Below are positions 55,567-63,355 of a stretch of DNA of 64,000 bases, piece by piece. A program made the translations under genes and the position numbers. Location of the stretch: positions 40,144 to 104,143 of the forward strand of contig JBFXEJ010000007.1 in NCBI GenBank assembly GCA_050180235.1, written 5' to 3'. The notes beneath the pieces are model-generated. The model saw only the letters and a list, made by a program, of their open reading frames with translations, did not search any database and was not told the origin of the DNA. How positions within the stretch are numbered: the stretch's first letter is position 1; the number at the start of each line of letters is the position of its first letter. Origin of the DNA: JAABRU01 sp050180235 (lineage in GTDB: Bacteria; Desulfobacterota; Desulfobacteria; Desulfobacterales; Desulfococcaceae).

Positions 55567-55572
55567 TTATGC
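55473..55572 (+). other. attC recombination site of the cassette
   Basis: R'' GCATAAC (55473-55479), L'' GGCGCTCAAGCGG (55482-55494), L' CCGCTTAGCTTCGCC (55551-55565) and R' GTTATGC (55566-55572). The outer arms are complementary (GCATAAC/GTTATGC, GGCG/CGCC, AGCGG/CCGCT) with unpaired bases typical of attC, and an inner ATCGTC/GACGAT hairpin. Expected cut is between 55566 and 55567. A CGGCATAAC motif on the other side (55633-55641) is inverted to R'. Confidence 0.78.
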
Positions 55573-55805
55573 CGCACCGTTGGGTTGCAGTTTCTGCGGA
55601 AATGTGATATGAGCAGGGATTTGTCACGGCATAACCCGCCATTGCAGAGGACACACCGCTGAATTGACTGTTATTTACCATTTTTTGCACCAAATGCAGC
55701 CGCCTTGCATAAATTCGCACCCGTTTTTAACATCATGGTATTATGATACAGTCCGCATGAATAACCTGCGGATAAATCCGCAGGTTATTTTCAGATTATG
55801 CTGTA
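55573..55805. terminator. Spacer with strong hairpin (55760-55792)
   Basis: AATAACCTGCGGAT (55760-55773) pairs with ATCCGCAGGTTATT (55776-55789), followed by TTTTC on the plus strand. It lies just past the stop of the minus-strand DUF4340 gene and is the likely end of that operon, though the T tract on that side is weak. The rest holds no gene. Confidence 0.6.
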
Positions 55806-57287
55806 TTACTGCGCAGGCGGCTGGAAAGGCAGATTTCCGGGTTGGGGCATTCCAGTCTGGGGCATTCCGGGCATTCCGCCTTCTGCGTTTCCTTCGGGCT
55901 TGGGTTTCTCAAAGAACTCTTCCCTGTCTGTAATCAGGCGTTCGGCTTTCCATTTGGGAATCATATAAGTCCACGCACTGATTTTTTTGTTCAGTTCCGC
56001 AGCATCTGCCGCGAGTTTGGCGGAATCAGGTTTTTCCTCCTTTTTCTCCGCAGCTTTGTCTTCAGCCGAATCCTTTGCACCCGGAACAGGCGTATCTTTG
56101 GATTTCTCTGCCGGAGCAGTTTTCTCTTCTGATTTGTCAGGCACAGCAGCAGATTTTTCCTCTGCTTTTGCTTCCTGAGCTTTTTCAGCAGGAACAAGCG
56201 GTTTATCGAGATTCTCTGCAACCACAGCATCTTTGGCTATATCTGTTTTATCTTCCGGCTTGTTTTCAGGCACAGCAGCAGATTTATCCCCGGTCTCTGC
56301 GGGTTTGTTTTCCGCTTCAGCCGGAGCAGGAGATTCTGCTTTTTTCTCCGCAGATTTCTCCGGTTCCTTATATCCTGCACTTACCCGCACATAATACTTT
56401 TCCGCATCCTCTTTGGAAGCATTGCCGGGACAGGCACTGTATTCGGTTCCGTCAAACATGCGGAAAGTCAGACATATACCATCTGTCCCCGTATCTTCAG
56501 TTTTTGCTGCGGGATCTGCCACATCCTCAATTTTAAATCCAGCGAGCGCGCCAATCACATTATTCAGCTTGGACGGAATCAGCTTTTTGTCTGCCGGAGC
56601 ATTTATCAGTTCCGGTTCTTTGCCTTTTTCCGCACGCCGGAGCGTATAAATCACAGTGCCGCTTTTGCTGTCTGTGCAGATCACTTCCCGCACTTCCTCT
56701 GATTTCACATCCAGCAGATCCGTCAGCACCCAGTCTGAGGGCTTTTTATCCATATAAGCATAGTCTTTATCCACCAGATACACGGTCTTGCCGCCTGCGG
56801 TCATCAGATAATGTCCCCCGGCTCCGGCGGAAGCTTCCCTGGCCTTTCCGACAATCACATCAGCCAGCACCTTGCCTGCTTTGTCTTTCAGCGTGACCTG
56901 TGTACCTTTGTTCTCCGGCTTTATATCCTTTTCATCAGGACTGTGCAGAGCCAGACGATCACGGGTGTCATCAGTGGCATCAAAGGTTCTGCCCACTTTT
57001 GACTCTTTGAGTTTTTTGGCAAATTCCGCAATTTTGCCAAAATCCGCAGGGTATCCGAAACGGCTTTTCACAGCCCATACAGATTCCCCTTTTTCCAGAA
57101 CCACCTCATTTTCCGCATCTTTGACAGAAATGGAAACGATATCATTGACAGGGAGTTCCGAAAGAAATTTGTCCTCTGCACCGGACTGTTTTTTTTCAGA
57201 ATTCCTGCCTGAAGTGCTGACCATATAAGTCGCAAGCCCCAGCACCGCGCACAGGGCCAGCAGTATGACAAATGTTTTGGATTTCAT
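55806..57287 (-). CDS. DUF4340-domain protein of a gliding-type ABC operon
   Basis: 493 residues. N-terminal membrane anchor (about 5-25), then a DUF4340 beta-rich domain (VSISVKDAENEVVLEKGESVW, WVLTDLLDVK). Residues about 300-430 are a low-complexity Ala/Glu/Pro/Lys stretch (EKKAESPAPAEAENKPAE), likely a flexible periplasmic spacer. The end is WTYMIPKWKAERLITDREEFFEKPKP followed by a Gly/Met/Pro-rich tail. DUF4340 genes typically follow GldG-like genes, as here with a 4-base overlap. Function in the complex is unknown. Confidence 0.85.
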   Translation of the reverse strand: MKSKTFVILLALCAVLGLATYMVSTSGRNSEKKQSGAEDKFLSELPVNDIVSISVKDAENEVVLEKGESVWAVKSRFGYPADFGKIAEFAKKLKESKVGRTFDATDDTRDRLALHSPDEKDIKPENKGTQVTLKDKAGKVLADVIVGKAREASAGAGGHYLMTAGGKTVYLVDKDYAYMDKKPSDWVLTDLLDVKSEEVREVICTDSKSGTVIYTLRRAEKGKEPELINAPADKKLIPSKLNNVIGALAGFKIEDVADPAAKTEDTGTDGICLTFRMFDGTEYSACPGNASKEDAEKYYVRVSAGYKEPEKSAEKKAESPAPAEAENKPAETGDKSAAVPENKPEDKTDIAKDAVVAENLDKPLVPAEKAQEAKAEEKSAAVPDKSEEKTAPAEKSKDTPVPGAKDSAEDKAAEKKEEKPDSAKLAADAAELNKKISAWTYMIPKWKAERLITDREEFFEKPKPEGNAEGGMPGMPQTGMPQPGNLPFQPPAQ

Positions 57288-59245
57288 TTGCTTTCACCTC
57301 CGCTTACACTTTTGTTCCGCCGGTACAGGGCATACATGCCGCCGCCAAAGGCCACCACAAAGACCATGAGAAAGATATTGATAAATTTGAGAACCGTACC
57401 CAGCGATTCAATATCCGCACGCAGATTCCGGCGCACTTCCTTGAGTTCCTTGTTAATCCGGATCTTTTCCTCCTGGAAATTCCGGATTTCCGCTTCCTGT
57501 TCCGGACTCATAATCAGTTTCTGGGAAGCATCCTTCTGTGTTTCCAACTGCCGGAGTTTCTGGTTGGTATCTTCCACTTTCCGTATCAGTTCCTGCTCAC
57601 GGGCCAGCCAGCGAACCTGGGCTTTTTTCTCCAAATCCTGAACAGTTGTGAACGGACGTTCAAACTTGCCTCTGGTGCGGATGCTGATCAAAGCCTCAGT
57701 GCCGGTAAGCATTTCACCGGTATTCAAGAGAAAATTCAGGTTGTCGTTGAACATGCGCGAGATTTTGAATCCCAGAAAATTCTGGTTGCTAACATAGTAA
57801 TCGTCAAACAGCATATCCGCATCGGCCACGACAATAATCGTTGCTGTTTTCTCCCCTTCAGTCAGATGTTTTGCATCAGCATCTTTGTCAGGAGCAAGAT
57901 CTTCCCCCTCTTTTGCCGGATCTGCTTTGGGTTTGCCTCCGGGAAAGGCTGTTTTGAACTTGCCCCGCACCCGTGCCACGAGATCGTATTTTTCCACAGT
58001 GGCCTTGAAATCCCTGCGCAGCATTTGCCCGCCCCCGAACTGGGCTTTGAATGATTCAGTCAAAGCGGAATTCGTGCTGGACTGCACCAATGGCGCGTAT
58101 TCATATTTGCTGTCGGATTTTTTCACAATAGCTCCGGCCACAGGAAAAAGCATTCCCTCCAACTGTCCTGTGACAATTTCTCCGGTATTGAACGCTCCCT
58201 GACTTACAGAAAGCCACATGGGATTTTCCTCCACCTGATTGTTCTGCGTCCGAAGCCGTGTGGGATAGTCAAAATCCGCCACCACTTTTCCCATATCCAT
58301 TTCAATGCCCCACGCGTCAAAAAGTTTTTTCACATTTGATGCGTTCATGGGCGGACGTCCCGGCTGCTGAGCAGTATCGGACAAGGCCATAGGATCAGCA
58401 AAAACAATCAGATTTCCGCCTTTGAGAACATATTGGTCAATGGCATATTCCAATCCCGGATCAGTCTCTTTGGGATGAATGAGAATCAGCAGATCCGTAT
58501 CTGCCGCAATCTCTTTTTCTGAGGGACTGATCTGGTTCACGTCATAGGCTTTTTTCAGTTCCTCCACAAAAAGCCAGGGCTGCATTCCCTGCTGGGGCTG
58601 CTGCATGAAACCTGTTGGCGGCTGTCCGAATACCGGCAGAGAACTGATGATGCTGATTTTTTTCTTTTTGGAAGACTGAACCCGTGAAATGATCCGGGTG
58701 ATGTCATATTCCAACTGCTCCTCACGGGTGGGATCGAGCATGGGAATGGCCTCTTCCTGATCCCCGGCCAAAGCCACCAGACCGAAATAAACTTTGTCGC
58801 CTGTGGGCAGATTCGCGCCTTCCATGCCGTATTTGCCTGCCCATTCCTCTTCCTCGGAATCGGGCTTGGGATTATAAATTTCCACCTTTACTTTGCCTTT
58901 TCCGTAATTCTCATACTCTTTGAGAAAGTCAAGCATACGGTTGGCATAGTTTTTGATGTGAACAGGAATGTTTTCCACATCCTGCGTATAATAGACCTTA
59001 ATCGTGACATCCTGTTTCAGATCCGAAAGAATCTGCTTTGATCCCCCGGACAGGGAATAGAGATTGTCCTCTGTGGCATCCCAGCGGAGATTCACCCCTG
59101 CAAACAGGACATTGACCATTACCAGTATCGCAAGCACCAGAAGCAGACCGCCAGCGGAAAAAAGCGATTTTCCCCCCAAAGACAGCGGTTTTTTCGTATC
59201 TGTTTTACTGTCAGTCTTTTCAGACTCTTTTGGTTTTATTTCCAT
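57284..59245 (-). CDS. gldG: GldG-like ABC-type auxiliary protein
   Basis: 653 residues. Membrane helix at about 28-50, a large periplasmic region with the ABC_transp_aux/GldG pattern (VKVYYTQDVENIPVHIKNYANRML, LLILIHPKETDPGLEYAIDQYVLKGGNLIVFADP), a coiled coil at about 560-620 and a C-terminal helix at about 628-648. In Flavobacterium GldAFG is needed for gliding, but homologues also occur in non-gliders. The gene is downstream of the permease and ATPase on the same strand, separated by a repeat spacer. Confidence 0.88.
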   Translation of the reverse strand: MEIKPKESEKTDSKTDTKKPLSLGGKSLFSAGGLLLVLAILVMVNVLFAGVNLRWDATEDNLYSLSGGSKQILSDLKQDVTIKVYYTQDVENIPVHIKNYANRMLDFLKEYENYGKGKVKVEIYNPKPDSEEEEWAGKYGMEGANLPTGDKVYFGLVALAGDQEEAIPMLDPTREEQLEYDITRIISRVQSSKKKKISIISSLPVFGQPPTGFMQQPQQGMQPWLFVEELKKAYDVNQISPSEKEIAADTDLLILIHPKETDPGLEYAIDQYVLKGGNLIVFADPMALSDTAQQPGRPPMNASNVKKLFDAWGIEMDMGKVVADFDYPTRLRTQNNQVEENPMWLSVSQGAFNTGEIVTGQLEGMLFPVAGAIVKKSDSKYEYAPLVQSSTNSALTESFKAQFGGGQMLRRDFKATVEKYDLVARVRGKFKTAFPGGKPKADPAKEGEDLAPDKDADAKHLTEGEKTATIIVVADADMLFDDYYVSNQNFLGFKISRMFNDNLNFLLNTGEMLTGTEALISIRTRGKFERPFTTVQDLEKKAQVRWLAREQELIRKVEDTNQKLRQLETQKDASQKLIMSPEQEAEIRNFQEEKIRINKELKEVRRNLRADIESLGTVLKFINIFLMVFVVAFGGGMYALYRRNKSVSGGESK

Positions 59246-59483
59246 TCTTGTATATCCTCCATAAATCAGTTATCAGTTATCAGTTATCAGTTATCAGTTA
59301 CCAGTTACCAGTTACCAGTTATCAGTTACCAGTTATCAGTTACCAGATTTCAGATTTCAGAAAAATACTGAAAATCTGTAAATGTTCACTGATAAATAAT
59401 TTAGTTTTCTGATAACTGTTTACTGATAACTGTTTGCTGACAACTGTTCACTGACAACTGATAACTGTTCACTGATAACTGAA
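59246..59483. repeat. TTATCAG/CTGATAA repeat hairpin inside the gld operon
   Basis: About ten 9-base units of the form AGTTATCAG or AGTTACCAG (59264-59345) are followed by inverted units of the form CTGATAACTG (59412-59482). The two halves can fold into a long imperfect hairpin. It lies between gldF and gldG and may set their relative expression. Confidence 0.8.
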
Positions 59484-60233
59484 TCAGGTTCTCCGGTTTT
59501 GAATGACCATGCTGTTGGCGAACAGCATAAAAAATATTACAGAAGCAAAATAAATCAGATCCCGGAAATCAATGACTCCCCTTTGCAGGGAGACAAAATG
59601 GGACAGAAAACTCAGGTTGGATACAATATTCACCAGCCACCGGGGCGCCCATCCTGCCAGCACATCCGTGACCGGCGGAAATCCTGCCAGAATGAAAAAC
59701 AGGCAGATAACCACAGCCACAATAAAGCTGACAACCTGACTCCGGGTCAGCGAAGAGGTCATGCTGCCCACACTCAGAAAGGCTCCGGCCATGAGAAAAC
59801 TGCCCACATATCCGCAGAAAATGGCTCCCATATCCGGATCTCCCAGATACAGGACTGTAAGGATCATGGGAAAGGTCAGAAACAAAGCCACGCCGATAAA
59901 TGCCCAGGCAGCCAAGAATTTTCCCAAAATGGCTTCGGTAACGGTTACGGGAAATGTCAGGATCAGTTCAATGGTTCCCATCCTGCGCTCCTCTGCCCAC
60001 AGACGCATGGCAACTGCGGGAATGAGAAACATGTATATCCAGGGATGCCATTCAAAGAATCCCCGGAGATCAGCCTGACCTGCCTCAAAAAATTTGCTGA
60101 TATTAAAGGTGAAAAAACCGATCAGCAGCAGAAAAATCGCGATAAAAACATAGGCCACAGGCGATCCGAAATATCCGCTGATTTCCCTTTTGAATATTGC
60201 TTTGATATTGTTCATAAATGTTTTGCTGTTCAT
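59484..60233 (-). CDS. gldF: ABC transporter permease (GldF-like)
   Basis: 249 residues with six membrane helices, starting with a basic cytoplasmic segment (AIFKREISGYFGSPVAYVF). ABC-2 type pattern: MRLWAEERRMGTIELILTFPVTVTEAILGKFLAAW is the typical coupling region of GldF/NosY-like permeases. Works with the ATPase encoded 63 bases upstream. A start at the internal Met (about 60215) is also possible. Confidence 0.9.
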   Translation of the reverse strand: MNSKTFMNNIKAIFKREISGYFGSPVAYVFIAIFLLLIGFFTFNISKFFEAGQADLRGFFEWHPWIYMFLIPAVAMRLWAEERRMGTIELILTFPVTVTEAILGKFLAAWAFIGVALFLTFPMILTVLYLGDPDMGAIFCGYVGSFLMAGAFLSVGSMTSSLTRSQVVSFIVAVVICLFFILAGFPPVTDVLAGWAPRWLVNIVSNLSFLSHFVSLQRGVIDFRDLIYFASVIFFMLFANSMVIQNRRT

Positions 60234-60296
60234 ACCTCACCTGTTACTGGTTTCTTTATTGAAAGAATTGTCAGCAGATTCATGACATATGCGAAT

Positions 60297-61253
60297 TTAT
60301 ACGGATTTGGCGGTTCCTGCCGGTGATGTGATGGTTCGGAAAACCTCATCCAGCCGTCCCTGTTCCACAAAAATTGATTTGACTTTGATACTGTTTGCAG
60401 CCAAAGCAGACATAATCTGATCAGCCATGAGGATATCCGGGGAACGGGGAAAAATCCGGACTTTGAGAGTATTGTCCGTATGTTCAAGAATTTTTGTATC
60501 CTTTATGCCTTCAACAGACCGGATACAGGAAAGAAATCGATCCGGATCAGTGTGATCAAGGGTAAGAGAGACAGCACCGTGAAGAGCGGAACGGGTTTTG
60601 AGTCCTGAGGGCGTGTCATCTGCCACAATTTTGCCGTCTGCAATGATAATGGCTCTGGTGCAGACCGCATCCACCTCATCGAGAATATGTGTGGACAGAA
60701 CAATGGCCTTTTCCGCACTCATGTTCCGGATCATCAGCCGGACTTCATGTTTCTGGTTGGGATCCAGCCCGTCTGTGGGTTCGTCCAGAATCAGATATTC
60801 CGGATCATGAATAATGCTCTGGGCAAAACAGACCCTTTGCCTGAAACCTTTGGACAGTGTGCCTATGGATTGGTGCCTGACATCAGACAGAACACATTTT
60901 TCAATGGCCGCGTCCACCTTTTTTTTCCGATCCGCGCCGGAAAATCCCCGTATCTCCGCACAGAAATCCAGATACCCGGAAACTGTCATATCCGGATAAA
61001 CAGGGGCATTTTCAGGCAGATACCCGATTTTCTGCCGTGCGGCAATGGGATCTTCGCCAATGTCATGCCCTCCAATGACCGCTGTTCCGGAAGAGGGCGG
61101 AATGAAACCGGTAATCATGCGCATGCTGGTGGATTTTCCTGCGCCGTTGGGCCCCAGAAAACCGAGAATTTCCCCTTTCTGCACCGTAAAGGAGACATTA
61201 TCCACAGCCTTTTTGGCCCCGAAATATTTCGTGAGATTCCTTACCTCAATCAT
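60297..61253 (-). CDS. gldA: ABC transporter ATPase (GldA-like)
   Basis: 318 residues. Walker A GPNGAGKST, signature TLSKGFRQR, Walker B YLILDEPTDGLDP and switch His in LSTHILDEV. A C-terminal extension (about 220-318) with RFLSCIRSVEGIKDTKI and IFVEQGRLDEVFRTITS is typical of ABC-2 exporter ATPases. First gene of the unit gldA-gldF-gldG-DUF4340. AGGAGGGG lies before the ATG. Confidence 0.93.
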   Translation of the reverse strand: MIEVRNLTKYFGAKKAVDNVSFTVQKGEILGFLGPNGAGKSTSMRMITGFIPPSSGTAVIGGHDIGEDPIAARQKIGYLPENAPVYPDMTVSGYLDFCAEIRGFSGADRKKKVDAAIEKCVLSDVRHQSIGTLSKGFRQRVCFAQSIIHDPEYLILDEPTDGLDPNQKHEVRLMIRNMSAEKAIVLSTHILDEVDAVCTRAIIIADGKIVADDTPSGLKTRSALHGAVSLTLDHTDPDRFLSCIRSVEGIKDTKILEHTDNTLKVRIFPRSPDILMADQIMSALAANSIKVKSIFVEQGRLDEVFRTITSPAGTAKSV

Positions 61254-61629
61254 TGTAAATCCAACCCCTCCTTATAATTGATAAAATATATCAGACTTAT
61301 CCTGGCGGATATATCTGCATACAAAAAAAATCTGTTTAAAAATGATTATGGTTTCAGTTTTGTCAAGGGGGGAAGGCAGCGGGTTGCGGATATGCGGATA
61401 CCGGATGAATTTCTCCCAAATCTTTTTTTGCAGATTTTTCTCATTTGTCTTAAAAAATAAATTAATAATTTTAGCATGCTGCTGATTTCTGCCTTTGCGG
61501 CGAAATGGGGAAGGGCATATCCGGAATGTATCAATACTTGACACATTGAACAATTTCAGATATGGAAACCGGGCATTGGAAAAGGATTCACAAAATTCAA
61601 ACCAACCAACTCCAGGAGGTAAAGAAACA
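61254..61629. promoter_or_regulatory. Divergent spacer with a candidate promoter (61538-61566)
   Basis: No gene. TTGACA at 61538-61543 with a 17-base spacer to TATGGA (61561-61566) could drive the downstream 111-residue gene; the -10 match is weak. The left part, about 61280-61480, is AT-rich and could hold the gldA promoter on the other strand. Confidence 0.45.
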
Positions 61630-61965
61630 ATGGCAGATTTTTATATCAATGTATTTGTGGATGAGGAAAGAACCAAGAAACTCCAGGAACTCGGACTGGC
61701 CGAAAATATCAAGGATATTGACGGAAAAAAAGGCTTTCAGGTCGGTATGACTGCCAAAGATCAGAAAAAACTGGTAAAAGGCTTTCCCGGACTGGCCTTT
61801 GACGGCTCCAACGCGTGTGTGCTTCCCGCAGATGGGGACAAAACACTTTTTGACATAGTCTGCAACATGAAATCTGTGGATGTCATGAAATTCGCCATCA
61901 CCAAACTCTACAATCCCTTAAAGGGAAAAGATGTGTTTGGAAGAGGCACAGGCGGCAGCCGCTAA
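61630..61965 (+). CDS. Small conserved-looking protein of unknown function
   Basis: 111 residues, soluble, ATG at 61630 with a clear CAGGAGG site; in-frame Met codons upstream lack one. The sequence (MADFYINVFVDEERTKKLQ start, KGFPGLAFDGSNACVLPADG centre, GKDVFGRGTGGS end) is compact and alpha/beta in pattern with a good ribosome site, so I believe it is expressed. I do not recognise the family. No operon partners. Palindromic copy E follows its stop by 45 bases. Confidence 0.7.
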   Translation: MADFYINVFVDEERTKKLQELGLAENIKDIDGKKGFQVGMTAKDQKKLVKGFPGLAFDGSNACVLPADGDKTLFDIVCNMKSVDVMKFAITKLYNPLKGKDVFGRGTGGSR

Positions 61966-62010
61966 GAAAGCGTTTTTGCCTGTTTTCCGATCAGGCACGG
62001 TACTCCTGTC

Positions 62011-62117
62011 TTAGGTGATTTCCAGAAAAGAATATCCCGCCAAAGCAGCACAGGCTTCCGGCTTTTGCCCTGTGTCTGTGAACTGAACCGGTATATTTAT
62101 TTTCATAAATCACCTTA
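62011..62117. repeat. MITE-like palindromic repeat, copy E
   Basis: 107 bp with ends TTAGGTGATTT and AAATCACCTTA; opposite orientation to copies A and B. It contains GGCTTTTGCCCTGTGTCTGT and GTATATTTATTTTCATAAAT. Confidence 0.85.
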
Positions 62118-62144
62118 TCCTGTGTCTGGCCTGAAAAAAATCAG

Positions 62145-62173
62145 GGGAGCGGATATTGAATCCGCTCCCTTTT
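62145..62173 (+). terminator. Rho-independent terminator
   Basis: Stem GGGAGCGGAT (62145-62154) with ATCCGCTCCC (62160-62169), then TTTT. Probably ends the transcript of the gene at 61630. Confidence 0.8.
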
Positions 62174-62200
62174 GCTTTTTATACAGCTTTGTTTTTTCAA

Positions 62201-62229
62201 ATATGCCGGGAAAATCCCGGCATATTTTT
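62201..62229 (+). terminator. Second hairpin terminator
   Basis: ATATGCCGGG (62201-62210) with CCCGGCATAT (62216-62225), loop of five, then T4. It backs up the terminator just upstream. Confidence 0.75.
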
Positions 62230-62290
62230 GTTTACAGTCATCTGAAAACCCGGCTGAAAATAATCAAGATGCTCTTCCCGTAAGGCAATG

Positions 62291-62549
62291 ATACCAATTC
62301 TCCATTGATTTTATACAATGCGGAATGCAATCCTGAGAAGTGCAAAAATTAAACGGAGCGGTTTTCTGCACACGCGCAACGGTGAAAAAAACTGAGATAT
62401 TATAATGATTCGGCATTGATCTGATATAATCTGCAGTCCCGCCCCGGACTGATCCGGAGGAGTGCAAAAATTAAGCGGAGCGGTTTTTTGCACATACGAA
62501 ACAGCGGAAAAACTGACAATATCAGATCAAATCAATGGAGAATTGGTAT
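62291..62549. mobile_element. 259-bp MITE-like element with perfect 21-bp inverted ends
   Basis: Left end ATACCAATTCTCCATTGATT is exactly complementary to the right end. Inside are two GTGCAAAAATTAA(A/G)CGGAGC palindromes (62338-62369 and 62462-62493). The ends match the element at 9435-9562. No coding sequence. Confidence 0.8.
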
Positions 62550-62596
62550 TAAACACCGGGGCTGTCAAACGGTTTGACCCACCACCGTTTATTGTT

Positions 62597-62630
62597 CCTC
62601 CCGAAGGAGATCGCTGTCTCCTTCGGGAGG
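62597..62630. repeat. 14-bp stem hairpin between convergent genes
   Basis: CCTCCCGAAGGAGA (62597-62610) with TCTCCTTCGGGAGG (62617-62630), six-base loop. No T tract on either side, so a rho-independent terminator role is unsure. Confidence 0.6.
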
Positions 62631-62668
62631 CGGGGATTTAAAGGGAGGAAATATCCCCTGTCAGATGT

Positions 62669-63355
62669 CTAATGTGAAAGCTTCATGCCCCATCCTTCAA
62701 ACATGAACATGATGGCAAAACCGAACCAGAGTGTGTAAATTACATAAAAGACAAGTGAAAACAGTACAATGCCGAACTTGTCCGCAATCTTCTCCGGTTT
62801 TATGGTATAATAGTTGAACGCGCATTCCACTGTCCTCTGATTCACATTGCCGAGGAGTTTGGCTTCCGGAAATTTTTCCTGTTTTTTCAGGGCATAATCC
62901 ATTTTATTGATAGCAGTCCACCAGTTGAACAGGACTTCTTTCTCATTGTAACCGTACTTGTCTTTGACAGTTTTGCCGTCATTGTTGAACATGGCATCCG
63001 CATCAGTCAGACAGTTTTCCATCATGGTTGCCAAATCACCGCTGATATTCAACTGGGTTCCGTTCTGGTTGACCGTGGCTCCGCCCTTGAGAAAAAGAGC
63101 CGCAGTTCCGGCTGCCTGTTTGTCTGTGGACATACTGATTTCCACACTGACCTGTTTGCCTTTGAAGGCTGCGCTTTCCTCCCTCATTTTGGGAATATAA
63201 TAGGCAGATCCCTTGGAAATCATATTGTAAAGATTGTCCATATAGTTGAGAAAATTGCCATGCTCTGTGAGGGGCATGAACATGGTGAAAAGTACTGCAA
63301 AAAATGCACCAAGCAGAACCGCTCCCTTGGTGAAAAGTGCTTTGTCGGCTATCAT
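62669..63355 (-). CDS. Membrane protein linked to TauE-type exporter
   Basis: 228 residues from the ATG at 63355, which overlaps the stop of the TauE-type gene (ATGA). A membrane helix near the start (about 10-30) and another near the end (about 195-218) frame a region of about 160 residues with a predicted extracytoplasmic location (NFLNYMDNLYNMISKGSAYY, FNWWTAINKMDYALKK). I do not recognise a Pfam-type family, but the strict coupling to the transporter suggests a subunit or accessory factor. Confidence 0.75.
   Translation of the reverse strand: MIADKALFTKGAVLLGAFFAVLFTMFMPLTEHGNFLNYMDNLYNMISKGSAYYIPKMREESAAFKGKQVSVEISMSTDKQAAGTAALFLKGGATVNQNGTQLNISGDLATMMENCLTDADAMFNNDGKTVKDKYGYNEKEVLFNWWTAINKMDYALKKQEKFPEAKLLGNVNQRTVECAFNYYTIKPEKIADKFGIVLFSLVFYVIYTLWFGFAIMFMFEGWGMKLSH

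Noticed and set aside
59264..59483. CRISPR-like short repeats in the gld operon
   Set aside because: The 9-base units adjoin without unique spacers.
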